From Alphaproteobacteria bacterium UBA2966 (GTDB lineage Bacteria > Pseudomonadota > Alphaproteobacteria > UBA2966): DNA of 24,281 nt. The notes beneath the pieces were generated by a model, which made no database searches, was not told the DNA's origin, and saw only the letters and a list, made by a program, of their open reading frames with translations. The position numbers and the translations under genes were made by a program. The DNA is taken from assembly GCA_002348365.1 (NCBI GenBank), contig DEBC01000140.1:1-24281 (forward strand), in the 5' to 3' direction. Below, one piece after another: positions 6,682 to 13,630 of this stretch; position 1 is the first letter of the stretch, and the number at the start of each line of letters is the position of its first letter.

Positions 6682-7497
6682 ATGATTGAAGACCTCATCA
6701 ACCTTGACCGCTTCCCACTGAACGACCCGAACGGGGAAAGATACCAGGAACTCGTCTCGCGCTGCCAAGGCGACTTGGCTGAGATGGGTATGTTCAGCCT
6801 CGATGGTTTCTTGCGTAACGATGCCTTGCATCGCTGTGTGAAGGAGCTTTCGGCGCGGCTTGCCGCCGAGGCGTACACGCACCGAAGAACCCATAACATC
6901 TATTTCGATGATCGAATTACGGAGATTCCTCCACAACATCCGGCACGGCAACGATTAGAGACAGTCAATCACACACTCTGCGCCGATCAGATTCCGGATA
7001 ATCCTGTATGCCAAATCTACGAATGGTCTCCCCTCGCCGATTTCCTGTCCGCGACCCTTGGAAAAGAGCGTCTGCATCTGATGGCTGACCCATTGGCTCG
7101 AGCAAATGTGTTGGCTTACAGGCATGGCGAGGCCCTCAATTGGCATTTTGACAGATCGGAATTCACGACGACGCTGCTTCTGCAAGCATCAGAGTCCGGA
7201 GGCATTTTCCAGTATCGGCGGAATCTCCGCTCGCAAGACGATCCGAACTATTCCGGAGTCGCCGCGTTGATCGAGGATCGAGATCCATCCGTTCAAACGC
7301 TTTCACTCTCACCTGGGACTCTGAATGTCTTCAAGGGCCAGTACACAGCGCATCGGATCACGCCCGTTGTTGGACGGAAGGAACGAATTGTCGCGGTCTA
7401 TTCGTTCTACGATGATCCTGGAGTGACCTTTTCGTCGGAAGAACGACTCGGTTTCTATGGGCGTAAGGAAACATTAACCATGAATGATCGGATGTAA
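6682..7497 (+). CDS. Fe(II)/2-oxoglutarate-dependent oxygenase, BesD/HalD-like hydroxylase candidate
   Basis: A 271-residue protein with a non-haem iron 2-oxoglutarate oxygenase core in its C-terminal half. The facial triad appears as H155-F-D157 and H224, and R235 is placed to bind the 2-oxoglutarate carboxylate. Text such as NWHFDRSEFTTTLLLQ, GG-x-F and SPGTLNVFKGQYTAHRITPV resembles the BesD/HalD family of free amino acid halogenases and their hydroxylase relatives. Halogenases of that family replace the triad Asp by Gly to make room for chloride; here Asp157 is kept, so hydroxylation is expected. It lies 14 bases after an SDR gene, which might oxidise the new hydroxyl. The family placement is from memory of motifs, and the substrate is unknown. 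Confidence 0.68.
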   Translation: MIEDLINLDRFPLNDPNGERYQELVSRCQGDLAEMGMFSLDGFLRNDALHRCVKELSARLAAEAYTHRRTHNIYFDDRITEIPPQHPARQRLETVNHTLCADQIPDNPVCQIYEWSPLADFLSATLGKERLHLMADPLARANVLAYRHGEALNWHFDRSEFTTTLLLQASESGGIFQYRRNLRSQDDPNYSGVAALIEDRDPSVQTLSLSPGTLNVFKGQYTAHRITPVVGRKERIVAVYSFYDDPGVTFSSEERLGFYGRKETLTMNDRM

Positions 7498-7519
7498 GCG
7501 TCACGCAAGGCTGAAAAAC

Positions 7520-7552
7520 CTTTAATTCCTGTTATATTTCAACAGGTTAAAG
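7520..7552 (+). promoter_or_regulatory. Imperfect inverted repeat over an extended -10-like box upstream of the receiver gene
   Basis: Arms CTTTAA/TTAAAG (6 bp) and CCTGTT/AACAGG (6 bp) are nested, separated on the left by TT and closed by a 7-nt loop. The left arm and loop contain TG-T-TATATT (7530-7538), an extended -10-like element about 110 bases before the receiver ATG. This could be an operator overlapping a promoter, or a weak terminator for the upstream operon. It has no T tract. I cannot choose between the two. Confidence 0.35.
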
Positions 7553-7647
7553 ATTCATCAGACTCTGTGATGCCCGTCACTGGTACCATCGCCCGACCGC
7601 CCCCAAATTACTGTCATCGGGAATCAACCAAAGCGCCGGGGGGCCCA

Positions 7648-8121
7648 ATGGCCAAAGTCCTGATCATCGAAGACGACACTGCTACACGGACTGCGATTCG
7701 CCTCGCCCTGCTTAAGGATGGTCACGATGTGATCGAGGCGCAGGACGGCGGCGAAGGCCTGATTGAATTCGCCAAACACAATCCTTCAGTCGTGATCACG
7801 GATATGGTCATGCCGGGCATTAACGGACTCGAGGTTGTCACTGAGCTGAAGCGTCGAGACCCACTGATTCGGATAATTGCGATTTCTGGAGATCCAAACA
7901 TGGGCCTTGAGTCGCTGACCCGGGCGAAGAAACTCAAAGCCGATGTGGCTTTGGTCAAACCCTTCAAGGTGGGCCAGTTAAGGAACGCGATGATTCGCTT
8001 CGCCCCACCATGCGCGCCTCACGTTGTCGAAGAGACGGAGTCGCTCCTGTCCATCGACTTTGCCGCAACATCTGAATCGGCCCACGTCGGACCCGGCATT
8101 TCATATCAGTTTTCTCTCTGA
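7648..8121 (+). CDS. Stand-alone response regulator receiver protein
   Basis: A 157-residue CheY-like protein. The receiver domain (about 1-120) has the acidic pair D9-D10, phospho-acceptor D52 in TDMVMPG, S80 and the conserved K104-P-F. The remaining 37 residues, rich in Glu and Ser, match no DNA-binding output domain that I recognise. It therefore probably acts through protein contacts in a phosphorelay. No histidine kinase gene is adjacent, so its partner is unknown. ATG 7648 is chosen because the receiver strand MAKVLIIEDD starts there; an earlier in-frame GTG at 7567 would add an unrelated 27-residue leader. A 150-base gap separates it from the dioxygenase gene, so it is probably transcribed independently. 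It converges with the MerF-like gene. Confidence 0.85.
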   Translation: MAKVLIIEDDTATRTAIRLALLKDGHDVIEAQDGGEGLIEFAKHNPSVVITDMVMPGINGLEVVTELKRRDPLIRIIAISGDPNMGLESLTRAKKLKADVALVKPFKVGQLRNAMIRFAPPCAPHVVEETESLLSIDFAATSESAHVGPGISYQFSL

Positions 8122-8130
8122 GGCATAATC

Positions 8131-8160
8131 GAAGGCGCCACTCGGATGAATGGCGCTTCC
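8131..8160. terminator. Hairpin between convergent receiver and MerF-like genes
   Basis: Arms AAGGCGCCA (8132-8140) and TGGCGCTT (8151-8158) pair over about eight positions with one G-T wobble, around a 10-nt loop. The position between two convergent stops fits a bidirectional terminator, but no clear T tract follows on either side. Confidence 0.4.
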
Positions 8161-8169
8161 TGATGGGCA

Positions 8170-8400
8170 TTATCTCGATACGTCGCCCCGCCGCTTCCAT
8201 AACGCATATCCCGTAACCAGCATGAATATGCCGAGCGCGGGAAACAGCACGAGATCGAGTCCTGCAACGAACCTGGACAGACCCAGTGCACCCAGGATAA
8301 CCACCAGAATTGGCGTGAAACAGCACAACGTCGCCACGACGGTTCCGATGATTCCCACCTTGAGAAGCCAGTTGTTCGACATCGCGAACGGCCAGGCCAT
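8170..8400 (-). CDS. MerF-like two-helix membrane transport protein
   Basis: A 76-residue hydrophobic protein that resembles MerF, the small inner-membrane mercury uptake protein. The diagnostic feature is the vicinal cysteine pair at the end of the first helix, in C26-C27-F-T-P, followed by a short loop and a second helix (about 48-66) ending in a basic KRR. MerF proteins usually carry a second Cys pair in a C-terminal tail; this one ends right after the second helix and lacks it. No merR, merA, merT or merP is nearby. It starts 30 bases after the stop of the GFA-family gene, on the same strand, so the two are probably co-transcribed. Transport of Hg(II) or another soft metal is plausible but unproven. 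ATG 8400 is used; ATG 8382 is an alternative. Confidence 0.7.
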   Translation of the reverse strand: MAWPFAMSNNWLLKVGIIGTVVATLCCFTPILVVILGALGLSRFVAGLDLVLFPALGIFMLVTGYALWKRRGDVSR

Positions 8401-8430
8401 CAGCGGTTCAGGCGGCTGTATCTGAATCGG

Positions 8431-8859
8431 TCAGGGATACGTGATGCCGTGTTGACCATCAGGAACAATGGGCGCACCGTCGGATAGGGGTTCATAGTCG
8501 GTCGCATCGTCAGTGAAGATATGCGCCGCGAACTCCAGCCCAGATGGTTGATCGATTGTCGCGGCGGCAATTCCCATGGTCGGGCGTTTATTGCTGTCGA
8601 AGAACAGGCTCGCACCACACCTGTTACAAAATCCGCGTCTCGCGTGATCCGAGGACTGGTACCAGGAGAGGCAACCATCTTCTTCGACCTTCAAGTCCTC
8701 CCGCAGTACTTGCGTGGCGGTCCAAACGTTGCCGACAGCTCTCCGGCACATCTCACAGTGGCAGCGAATGACCTGCCGCCTGGCGGCGCTGGCTTCGTAT
8801 CGGACACCGCCACACAGACAATGACCGGTAATGTTCTTGACGGGTTCTGATTTGGACAT
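8431..8859 (-). CDS. GFA/CENP-V domain zinc protein
   Basis: A 142-residue member of the glutathione-dependent formaldehyde-activating enzyme (GFA)/CENP-V family. The zinc cysteines are in C-L-C-G-G, C-H-C-E-M-C-R and C-N-R-C-G. The founding member binds glutathione and speeds its reaction with formaldehyde, but most relatives are of unknown function. ATG 8859 is preferred: the domain starts about 10 residues later, and an AGGGA stretch lies ahead of it. A longer form from a TTG at 8922 would be translated through a strong inverted repeat. It is the first gene of a pair with the MerF-like protein and lies downstream of typA. A role in formaldehyde or thiol chemistry is conceivable given the sulfonate oxygenase in this window, but the distance makes that link speculative. 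Confidence 0.78.
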   Translation of the reverse strand: MSKSEPVKNITGHCLCGGVRYEASAARRQVIRCHCEMCRRAVGNVWTATQVLREDLKVEEDGCLSWYQSSDHARRGFCNRCGASLFFDSNKRPTMGIAAATIDQPSGLEFAAHIFTDDATDYEPLSDGAPIVPDGQHGITYP

Positions 8860-8917
8860 GTCGGCATCCCTGTTTTGGCCTGTTCTTGGTGAACAATGAC
8901 AAAACAGGTCCGCCGAC
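8860..8917 (-). promoter_or_regulatory. 58-nt inverted repeat abutting the GFA start codon
   Basis: Outer arms GTCGGC (8860-8865) and GCCGAC (8912-8917) pair perfectly. After a symmetric 3-nt internal loop come CCTGTTTTG (8869-8877) and CAAAACAGG (8900-8908), perfect over 9 bp; an inner GTTC/GAAC (8882-8885/8891-8894) can form the tip. On the minus-strand transcript the 3' arm contains the AGGGA that would serve as ribosome-binding site and ends directly at the ATG, so folding would hide it. It may be a leader hairpin controlling translation, a dyad operator, or a read-through terminator of typA. Confidence 0.55.
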
Positions 8918-8950
8918 TGCAATGCGGCTGCCCGCAGGACGGGGCCGATC

Positions 8951-10789
8951 TTAGACAGTCACGGATTGGCGCGCGGCCCGCTTCCTTGATGTGGCATCGA
9001 GCAGCCTCTTGCGCAATCGGATCGTTTCCGGCGTGACCTCAATCAGTTCGTCGTCCTGAATATAGGCGAGTGCCTGCTCGAGGCTCATGGATTCCGGTGT
9101 GGTCAAGCGTACGGCTTCATCCTTGCCCGAGGCTCGGATATTGGTGAGTTGCTTACCCTTAAGCGGATTGACATCAAGGTCATCGCTGCGGCTGTTGGCG
9201 CCGATTATCATGCCCGGGTAAACCTGAACACCCGCTCCGATGAACAAGCGGCCACGTTCCTCCAGATTCCAGAGAGCGTAGGGAACGGAGGAACCAGAAG
9301 CGATCGAGATCAGGACACCTTCCCGCCGCCCCTCGATTGGCCCTTTGAACGGAGCGTACCCATGGAAAACGCGATTCATCACGCCGGTACCGCGGGTGTC
9401 GGTAAGAAACTCGCTGTGGTAACCGATGAGACCGCGTGTTGGCGCCAGAAACACCAGGGTTTCCTTTCCGCCACCGCTTGGTCGCATCTCTGCCAGAGCG
9501 CCTTTGCGCAGCGCCATCTTTTCCACAACCACGCCTGAAAACGCATCGTCGACGTCGATACGAACTTCCTCGATGGGCTCAAGGCGATTTCCTGACTCAT
9601 CCTCTTGAAAGATCACCCGAGGTCGGCTGATGGACAACTCGAATCCTTCACGCCGCATGGTCTCGATCAAGACGCCAAGTTGAAGCTCACCCCGTCCAGC
9701 GACTTCAAATGCCTCGGCTGAATCTGTCTCGGATACGCGAAGGGCTACATTTCCCTCAGCTTCACGTAACAACCTTGAACGAATGACGCGACTGGTCACC
9801 TTGTCACCTTCCCGTCCCGACAAAGGCGAATCGTTTACCGCGAACGTCATTGCCAGGGTCGGTGGATCAATGGGCCGCGCCGGCAAGGCAACTTCTACCG
9901 ATTGATCACAGAGCGTATCGGCGACGGACGCCGTGCTGAATCCGGCAATGGCGACAATGTCGCCGGCGCACGCCTTTTCGACGGGCACGCGGCTGAGGCC
10001 TTGAAAGTCCAGGATCTTGGTGATGCGGGTGTCCTCCACCGGCACATTGTCATGACTCAGTGCTCGCGCGGGCATATTGACGTCGACTTGCCCGGCTTGG
10101 ATCCGTCCTGTGAGCACGCGGCCTAGAAATGGGTCCGACTCCAAAGTGGATACGAGCATGCGAAAGGGGGCATCCGGTTCAACCGAAGGTGTGGGTACCC
10201 GTGACAGGATGGCGTCAAACAACGGTGCCAGGGATTCGCGAGGACCCTCTGGAACTTGGGCCGCCCACCCTTCCCGCGCCGAGGCAAACAAGGTCGGAAA
10301 CTCGAGCTGATGCTCATCGGCATCGAGCGCAGCAAAGAGGTCAAAGACCATGTCCTGGACCTCGTAAGAACGCGCGTCGGCACGGTCGACCTTATTGATC
10401 ACAACGATCGGGGCCAATCCGGCAGCAAAGGCTTTGGCCAGCACGAACTTTGTCTGCGGCATTGGGCCTTCGGCCGCATCGACCAGCAACAATGCGCCGT
10501 CGACCATGGAAAGAATTCGCTCGACTTCGCCGCCGAAGTCCGCGTGACCGGGCGTATCAACAATGTTCAAGCGCGTCTCACCCCAGTTCACTGACGTGCA
10601 CTTGGCGAGAATGGTGATGCCGCGTTCGCGCTCCAAATCATTGGAATCCAAGGCCCGTTCTGCCACCTGCTGATTGGCATGGAATGCGCCTGACTGCCGT
10701 AGCATTTGGTCAACCAGCGTCGTCTTGCCATGGTCGACATGTGCGATGATGGCAATATTGCGGATCGATTTTTGATTCTGCTTTGTCAT
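8951..10789 (-). CDS. typA: Ribosome-associated GTPase TypA/BipA
   Basis: A 612-residue translational GTPase that binds ribosomes and helps 50S assembly and stress or low-temperature growth. The G domain opens with NIAIIAHVDHGKTT (G1) and continues with the switch region RERGITI, DTPGHADFGGEVER (G3) and NKVDR (G4). Domains II, III and V follow, and the family-specific C-terminal domain contains GLIGYHSEFLTDTRGTG and a basic end, KRLLDATSRKRAARQ. The length is normal for the family. The gene is divergent from the amidohydrolase gene with an 82-base spacer. No Shine-Dalgarno is visible before the ATG; instead a perfect palindrome ends a few bases upstream. This is a core gene and argues that the window is chromosomal. 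Confidence 0.97.
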   Translation of the reverse strand: MTKQNQKSIRNIAIIAHVDHGKTTLVDQMLRQSGAFHANQQVAERALDSNDLERERGITILAKCTSVNWGETRLNIVDTPGHADFGGEVERILSMVDGALLLVDAAEGPMPQTKFVLAKAFAAGLAPIVVINKVDRADARSYEVQDMVFDLFAALDADEHQLEFPTLFASAREGWAAQVPEGPRESLAPLFDAILSRVPTPSVEPDAPFRMLVSTLESDPFLGRVLTGRIQAGQVDVNMPARALSHDNVPVEDTRITKILDFQGLSRVPVEKACAGDIVAIAGFSTASVADTLCDQSVEVALPARPIDPPTLAMTFAVNDSPLSGREGDKVTSRVIRSRLLREAEGNVALRVSETDSAEAFEVAGRGELQLGVLIETMRREGFELSISRPRVIFQEDESGNRLEPIEEVRIDVDDAFSGVVVEKMALRKGALAEMRPSGGGKETLVFLAPTRGLIGYHSEFLTDTRGTGVMNRVFHGYAPFKGPIEGRREGVLISIASGSSVPYALWNLEERGRLFIGAGVQVYPGMIIGANSRSDDLDVNPLKGKQLTNIRASGKDEAVRLTTPESMSLEQALAYIQDDELIEVTPETIRLRKRLLDATSRKRAARQSVTV

Positions 10790-10796
10790 GTGCGGC

Positions 10797-10810
10797 GCGT
10801 GATATCACGC
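10797..10810. promoter_or_regulatory. Perfect 14-nt palindrome in the typA/amidohydrolase divergent spacer
   Basis: GCGTGATATCACGC is a perfect palindrome, extendable with a 2-base bulge to GCGG/CCGC flanks (10792-10813). It lies seven bases from the typA start codon, where a ribosome-binding site would be expected, in the spacer shared with the divergent gene. It may be a dimeric-regulator operator or a leader hairpin. Confidence 0.4.
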
Positions 10811-10871
10811 CGCGGGTCGGTTAGAAAGCAATATGCAGATCATTCACTGATTTTGGCCAGCTCTTGCTCCT

Positions 10872-11705
10872 GTGACTGAACCAGCGATTCCCATCATCAA
10901 ACATCCCGACACGGCATCGGAGAAACCGGTCGTCGTCAGCATCCCTCATTACGGGACCGAACCCATCCCGGAGATGGATCCCGGCGACTACTCCGAGCCT
11001 GATTTCGTGCACCTGCCCTGGGGATATGCAGATACCTTCTCGGCCGATGTGTACGGGGATGCCGACGCGTATGGAGCCTTTGTAGTCGCGACCCCCTACT
11101 CTCGCCTGTTCGTCGACGTGAACCGACGCCGGGATGATTTCAGCTGCGAAGACGACGTCGTGACATCGACGCGTGGTGTATTTCGCACCCATACTCGGCG
11201 CGGAAAACCTATTTTCTCCTATGACCTCTCGCAATCGCGCGCCGAGCATATCCTCTCCAACTACTACGATCCGTTTCATTACGGCCTGCAATCAACGATC
11301 GCACAGGTTCTCGAATCCCACGGGCGCGTCCTCCTCTTCGATATGCACACCGCGAGCCCCAACCGGATAGGCGATCACAGCGTCGTGGTCGGCACACGGA
11401 GTAACAAGACCGCAGATCGGGCGACGATTGACCGCGTTGTCGAAATTATCGCGTCTGCCGGGGTCGATGTTCACGAGGACGTCCCGGGATATTCGGGTGG
11501 CCACATCGTGCGCCGCTACGGTGAAGACGGCGAAAAAGATGTCCAGGCCATCCAGATAGAGATCAATGCCGGGCTGCTAATGACCACTCCGAGAGAAGAA
11601 CTTGTTCCACGGATGATCCGTGGTGAGCGGCCCGACATCGACCAGAACACGGTCCGTCAAATGCGAGATTGCCTGGAAGCACTCGTCAAGGGCGTGTGGG
11701 AGTAA
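10872..11705 (+). CDS. N-formylglutamate amidohydrolase family protein
   Basis: A 277-residue member of the FGase family (HutG-type), zinc-dependent amidohydrolases that release glutamate and formate from N-formylglutamate at the end of one histidine degradation route, or act on similar N-acyl amino acids. Recognisable parts are V-S-I-P-H26-Y-G near the start, the substrate-binding S-R-L-F-V-D-V-N-R, the FDMHTASP metal motif, and Q-I-E-I-N near the end. The start is GTG 10872: an in-frame stop lies at 10848-10850 and no ATG intervenes. No good Shine-Dalgarno is visible. No other hut genes are nearby, so the histidine pathway cannot be claimed from context. Its stop lies eight bases from the stop of the convergent nitroreductase gene. 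Confidence 0.82.
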   Translation: MTEPAIPIIKHPDTASEKPVVVSIPHYGTEPIPEMDPGDYSEPDFVHLPWGYADTFSADVYGDADAYGAFVVATPYSRLFVDVNRRRDDFSCEDDVVTSTRGVFRTHTRRGKPIFSYDLSQSRAEHILSNYYDPFHYGLQSTIAQVLESHGRVLLFDMHTASPNRIGDHSVVVGTRSNKTADRATIDRVVEIIASAGVDVHEDVPGYSGGHIVRRYGEDGEKDVQAIQIEINAGLLMTTPREELVPRMIRGERPDIDQNTVRQMRDCLEALVKGVWE

Positions 11706-11713
11706 GTTTGCGC

Positions 11714-12379
11714 CTAGATTTTGAAGGGTTCTCCGTCAAACGTGCCGCGCGTAGCGATTTCCTCAACTGGTTTTCGGCTCAGTTTCGTGAGTTGCTTGAC
11801 CGGTTTTCCCAGTGGCACCAAGGCACTGACTGCGTAATCCTCTGGAATGTGGAGCAGTTCCTTGACCTTGGGTTCGTTGGCCACTGGAACCGTCGTGATC
11901 GTCCCGCCGAAGCCGGCCTGACGCGCGGATAGAATCACATTCCAGACAAAGGGATAGATGGACGCACCGCTGATTACGCCGATGCGGTCGAGTTCCTTAT
12001 CCATGGACGCGACAACCCGGAGGTCCACGGCGAACACCAGCACGACGGAGGCATTGCGATATGGCTCAATGAGCATGGCCAGTGGAGGCGTGTCCTCAAT
12101 TTGTTGGGGCGTGACCTCGGAGGGCACAATGGAATTCCACGGGCTCTCACCCGCATCCCGTTGAGCGGCGTAAATCTTGGCCGGGGGCTCCGCGATCTTG
12201 GAGATTTGATCGCGCATCTTCTGATCCCTGACGATGATGACACGATTACCTTGCCGATTGCCGCCGCTCGGCGCGAAGCGCGCATTGTCCAGAATATCGT
12301 GCAGCACCTCATCCGGCACTTCTTCGCCTGTGTAATCCCGCGCCGAAAACGTCGTCCGCATCACTTCGTTGAGTTCCAT
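11714..12379 (-). CDS. Nitroreductase-family FMN oxidoreductase
   Basis: A 221-residue FMN-dependent nitroreductase-family protein. The N-terminal MRTTFSARDYTGEEVP and the ARFAPSGGNRQGNRVIIV segment carry the flavin-phosphate contacts typical of the family. The central ISGASIYPFVWNVILSARQAG helix is the dimer core, and the GKPVK segment near the end matches the usual finish. Such enzymes reduce nitroaromatics, quinones or flavins with NAD(P)H; the natural substrate is usually unknown. AGGAGG ends seven bases before ATG 12379, which is therefore preferred to an in-frame TTG one codon upstream. It is divergent from the MR/MLE gene across a 120-base spacer. Confidence 0.87.
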   Translation of the reverse strand: MELNEVMRTTFSARDYTGEEVPDEVLHDILDNARFAPSGGNRQGNRVIIVRDQKMRDQISKIAEPPAKIYAAQRDAGESPWNSIVPSEVTPQQIEDTPPLAMLIEPYRNASVVLVFAVDLRVVASMDKELDRIGVISGASIYPFVWNVILSARQAGFGGTITTVPVANEPKVKELLHIPEDYAVSALVPLGKPVKQLTKLSRKPVEEIATRGTFDGEPFKI

Positions 12380-12389
12380 CAAGCAGCCT

Positions 12390-12437
12390 CCTGAACAGTC
12401 TGAAAATCCACGGGCATACTAACAGTTCTGTTTCAGG
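12390..12437. promoter_or_regulatory. Imperfect dyad in the nitroreductase/MR-MLE divergent spacer
   Basis: CCTGAACAG (12390-12398) and CTGTTTCAGG (12428-12437) are inverted copies differing by one inserted base, and the spacer also repeats AACAGT-like words. The position between divergent genes suits an operator. The left arm overlaps the region next to the nitroreductase ribosome-binding site. I see no convincing -35/-10 pair. Confidence 0.25.
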
Positions 12438-12499
12438 TATTGCTCAGCCCCATCAGTCATGCTTCACATTGAGGCAGGCAAATCCTGGGAGATGCTCAC

Positions 12500-13597
12500 G
12501 TGCAAATCAAAAACCTTGTCGTCAAACTCCTTCGTTGGGACCTCGATCCGCCTGTTTCAAACCCGGTGCTCACCTGGGACAAGAAGGAGATCGTGCTCGT
12601 TTTTGTCGAAACCGAAGACGGAATGTTTGGCGTGGGCGAAGGTTGGGTGGCTGGCGGAACGGCCCGAGCCCTCGTCGCAACGCTGGAAGACGACGTAGCA
12701 CCAGTCGTTGTTGGCCGGGACGCACGGGACATTGCTGCCATCTGGGAAGATCTTGACCTCAGCCGCAGTATCAGTGCGCGACCAGGGATTATTCGTGCAG
12801 CGATGTCAGCCGTCGACATTGCTCTTTGGGACTTGCTTGGACAAAAAGCCGGACTTCCGCTCTACCGCCTGCTCGGCGGACATTCGAACCGCGCCTTCGT
12901 CTATGCGAGCGCGGGTCTGTATGGAAAGGACAAGAGCGTCTCTGACCTTGCGGACGAAATGTCGGGGTACATCGCTAAGGGATTCACGGCCGTCAAAATG
13001 AAGGTTGGTGGTGCGTCAATTGCGGTCGACGTCGAGCGCGTCAAAGCGGCGCGAGACGCCATCGGACCGGATCATCGCCTCATGGTTGATGCGGTTTGTG
13101 GCATGACAACACAAGACGCCTTGAAACTTGCCGAACGTATCCGCCCCTTCGACGTCTATTTCTTCGAGCAGCCCGTGGCAGCCTATGACTTTGAGGGCAT
13201 GGCGATCATCAACGAACGCAGTGGCCTTCCGGTAACGGGCAATGAGAACTTCATTGAACAGCGCGAGTTCCACGAACTTCTAATGCGCAAGTCCATAACG
13301 TTCACCCAGTTTGATCTGGCGATCTGCGGTGGCATTACTGAAGGCCTCAGAATTGCGGCCACGGCGAGACCCTGGCGCAGTCCTGTGACGGTCCACAGTG
13401 CAGGGTCTCTCGTTTGCATGGCTGCCAGTCTTCATACGGCGGCGGCGCTACCAAACTGTGAATCGGTCGAATACCACATGCTGCACAGTTGGCTGTTCGA
13501 CCGCGCGCCGGCGGGCTTCCTGGATGTGGATAATTCGCATATCCAGCTGTCAGAGCGGCCGGGTTTAGGCCTGTCCCTGCATCCGGATGATTTTTGA
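12500..13597 (+). CDS. Mandelate racemase/muconate lactonizing enzyme superfamily protein
   Basis: A 365-residue enolase-superfamily enzyme. It has the N-terminal capping domain (1-125) and a TIM-barrel with K166-x-K168, metal ligands D197, E223 (in FFEQP) and E249 (in GNEN), and the D272/H299 pair that acts as the second acid-base group in the mandelate racemase subgroup. That set of residues suggests racemisation or dehydration of an alpha-hydroxyacid or sugar acid, via proton abstraction next to a carboxylate. The start is GTG 12500, with GGAGA about eight bases before it. It converges with the YgfF-like SDR gene 33 bases away. Sugar-acid dehydratase is the likeliest role; the precise substrate cannot be read. 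Confidence 0.88.
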   Translation: MQIKNLVVKLLRWDLDPPVSNPVLTWDKKEIVLVFVETEDGMFGVGEGWVAGGTARALVATLEDDVAPVVVGRDARDIAAIWEDLDLSRSISARPGIIRAAMSAVDIALWDLLGQKAGLPLYRLLGGHSNRAFVYASAGLYGKDKSVSDLADEMSGYIAKGFTAVKMKVGGASIAVDVERVKAARDAIGPDHRLMVDAVCGMTTQDALKLAERIRPFDVYFFEQPVAAYDFEGMAIINERSGLPVTGNENFIEQREFHELLMRKSITFTQFDLAICGGITEGLRIAATARPWRSPVTVHSAGSLVCMAASLHTAAALPNCESVEYHMLHSWLFDRAPAGFLDVDNSHIQLSERPGLGLSLHPDDF

Positions 13598-13630
13598 GTG
13601 TTGAGCTTACGACCGGTTGGCTGCGACCTC

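Noticed and set aside
8631..8640. Possibility that the GFA protein is a dedicated formaldehyde detoxification partner of the sulfonate oxygenase
   Set aside because: It is 6 kb away on the other strand with unrelated genes between, and most GFA-domain proteins have no proven formaldehyde role.
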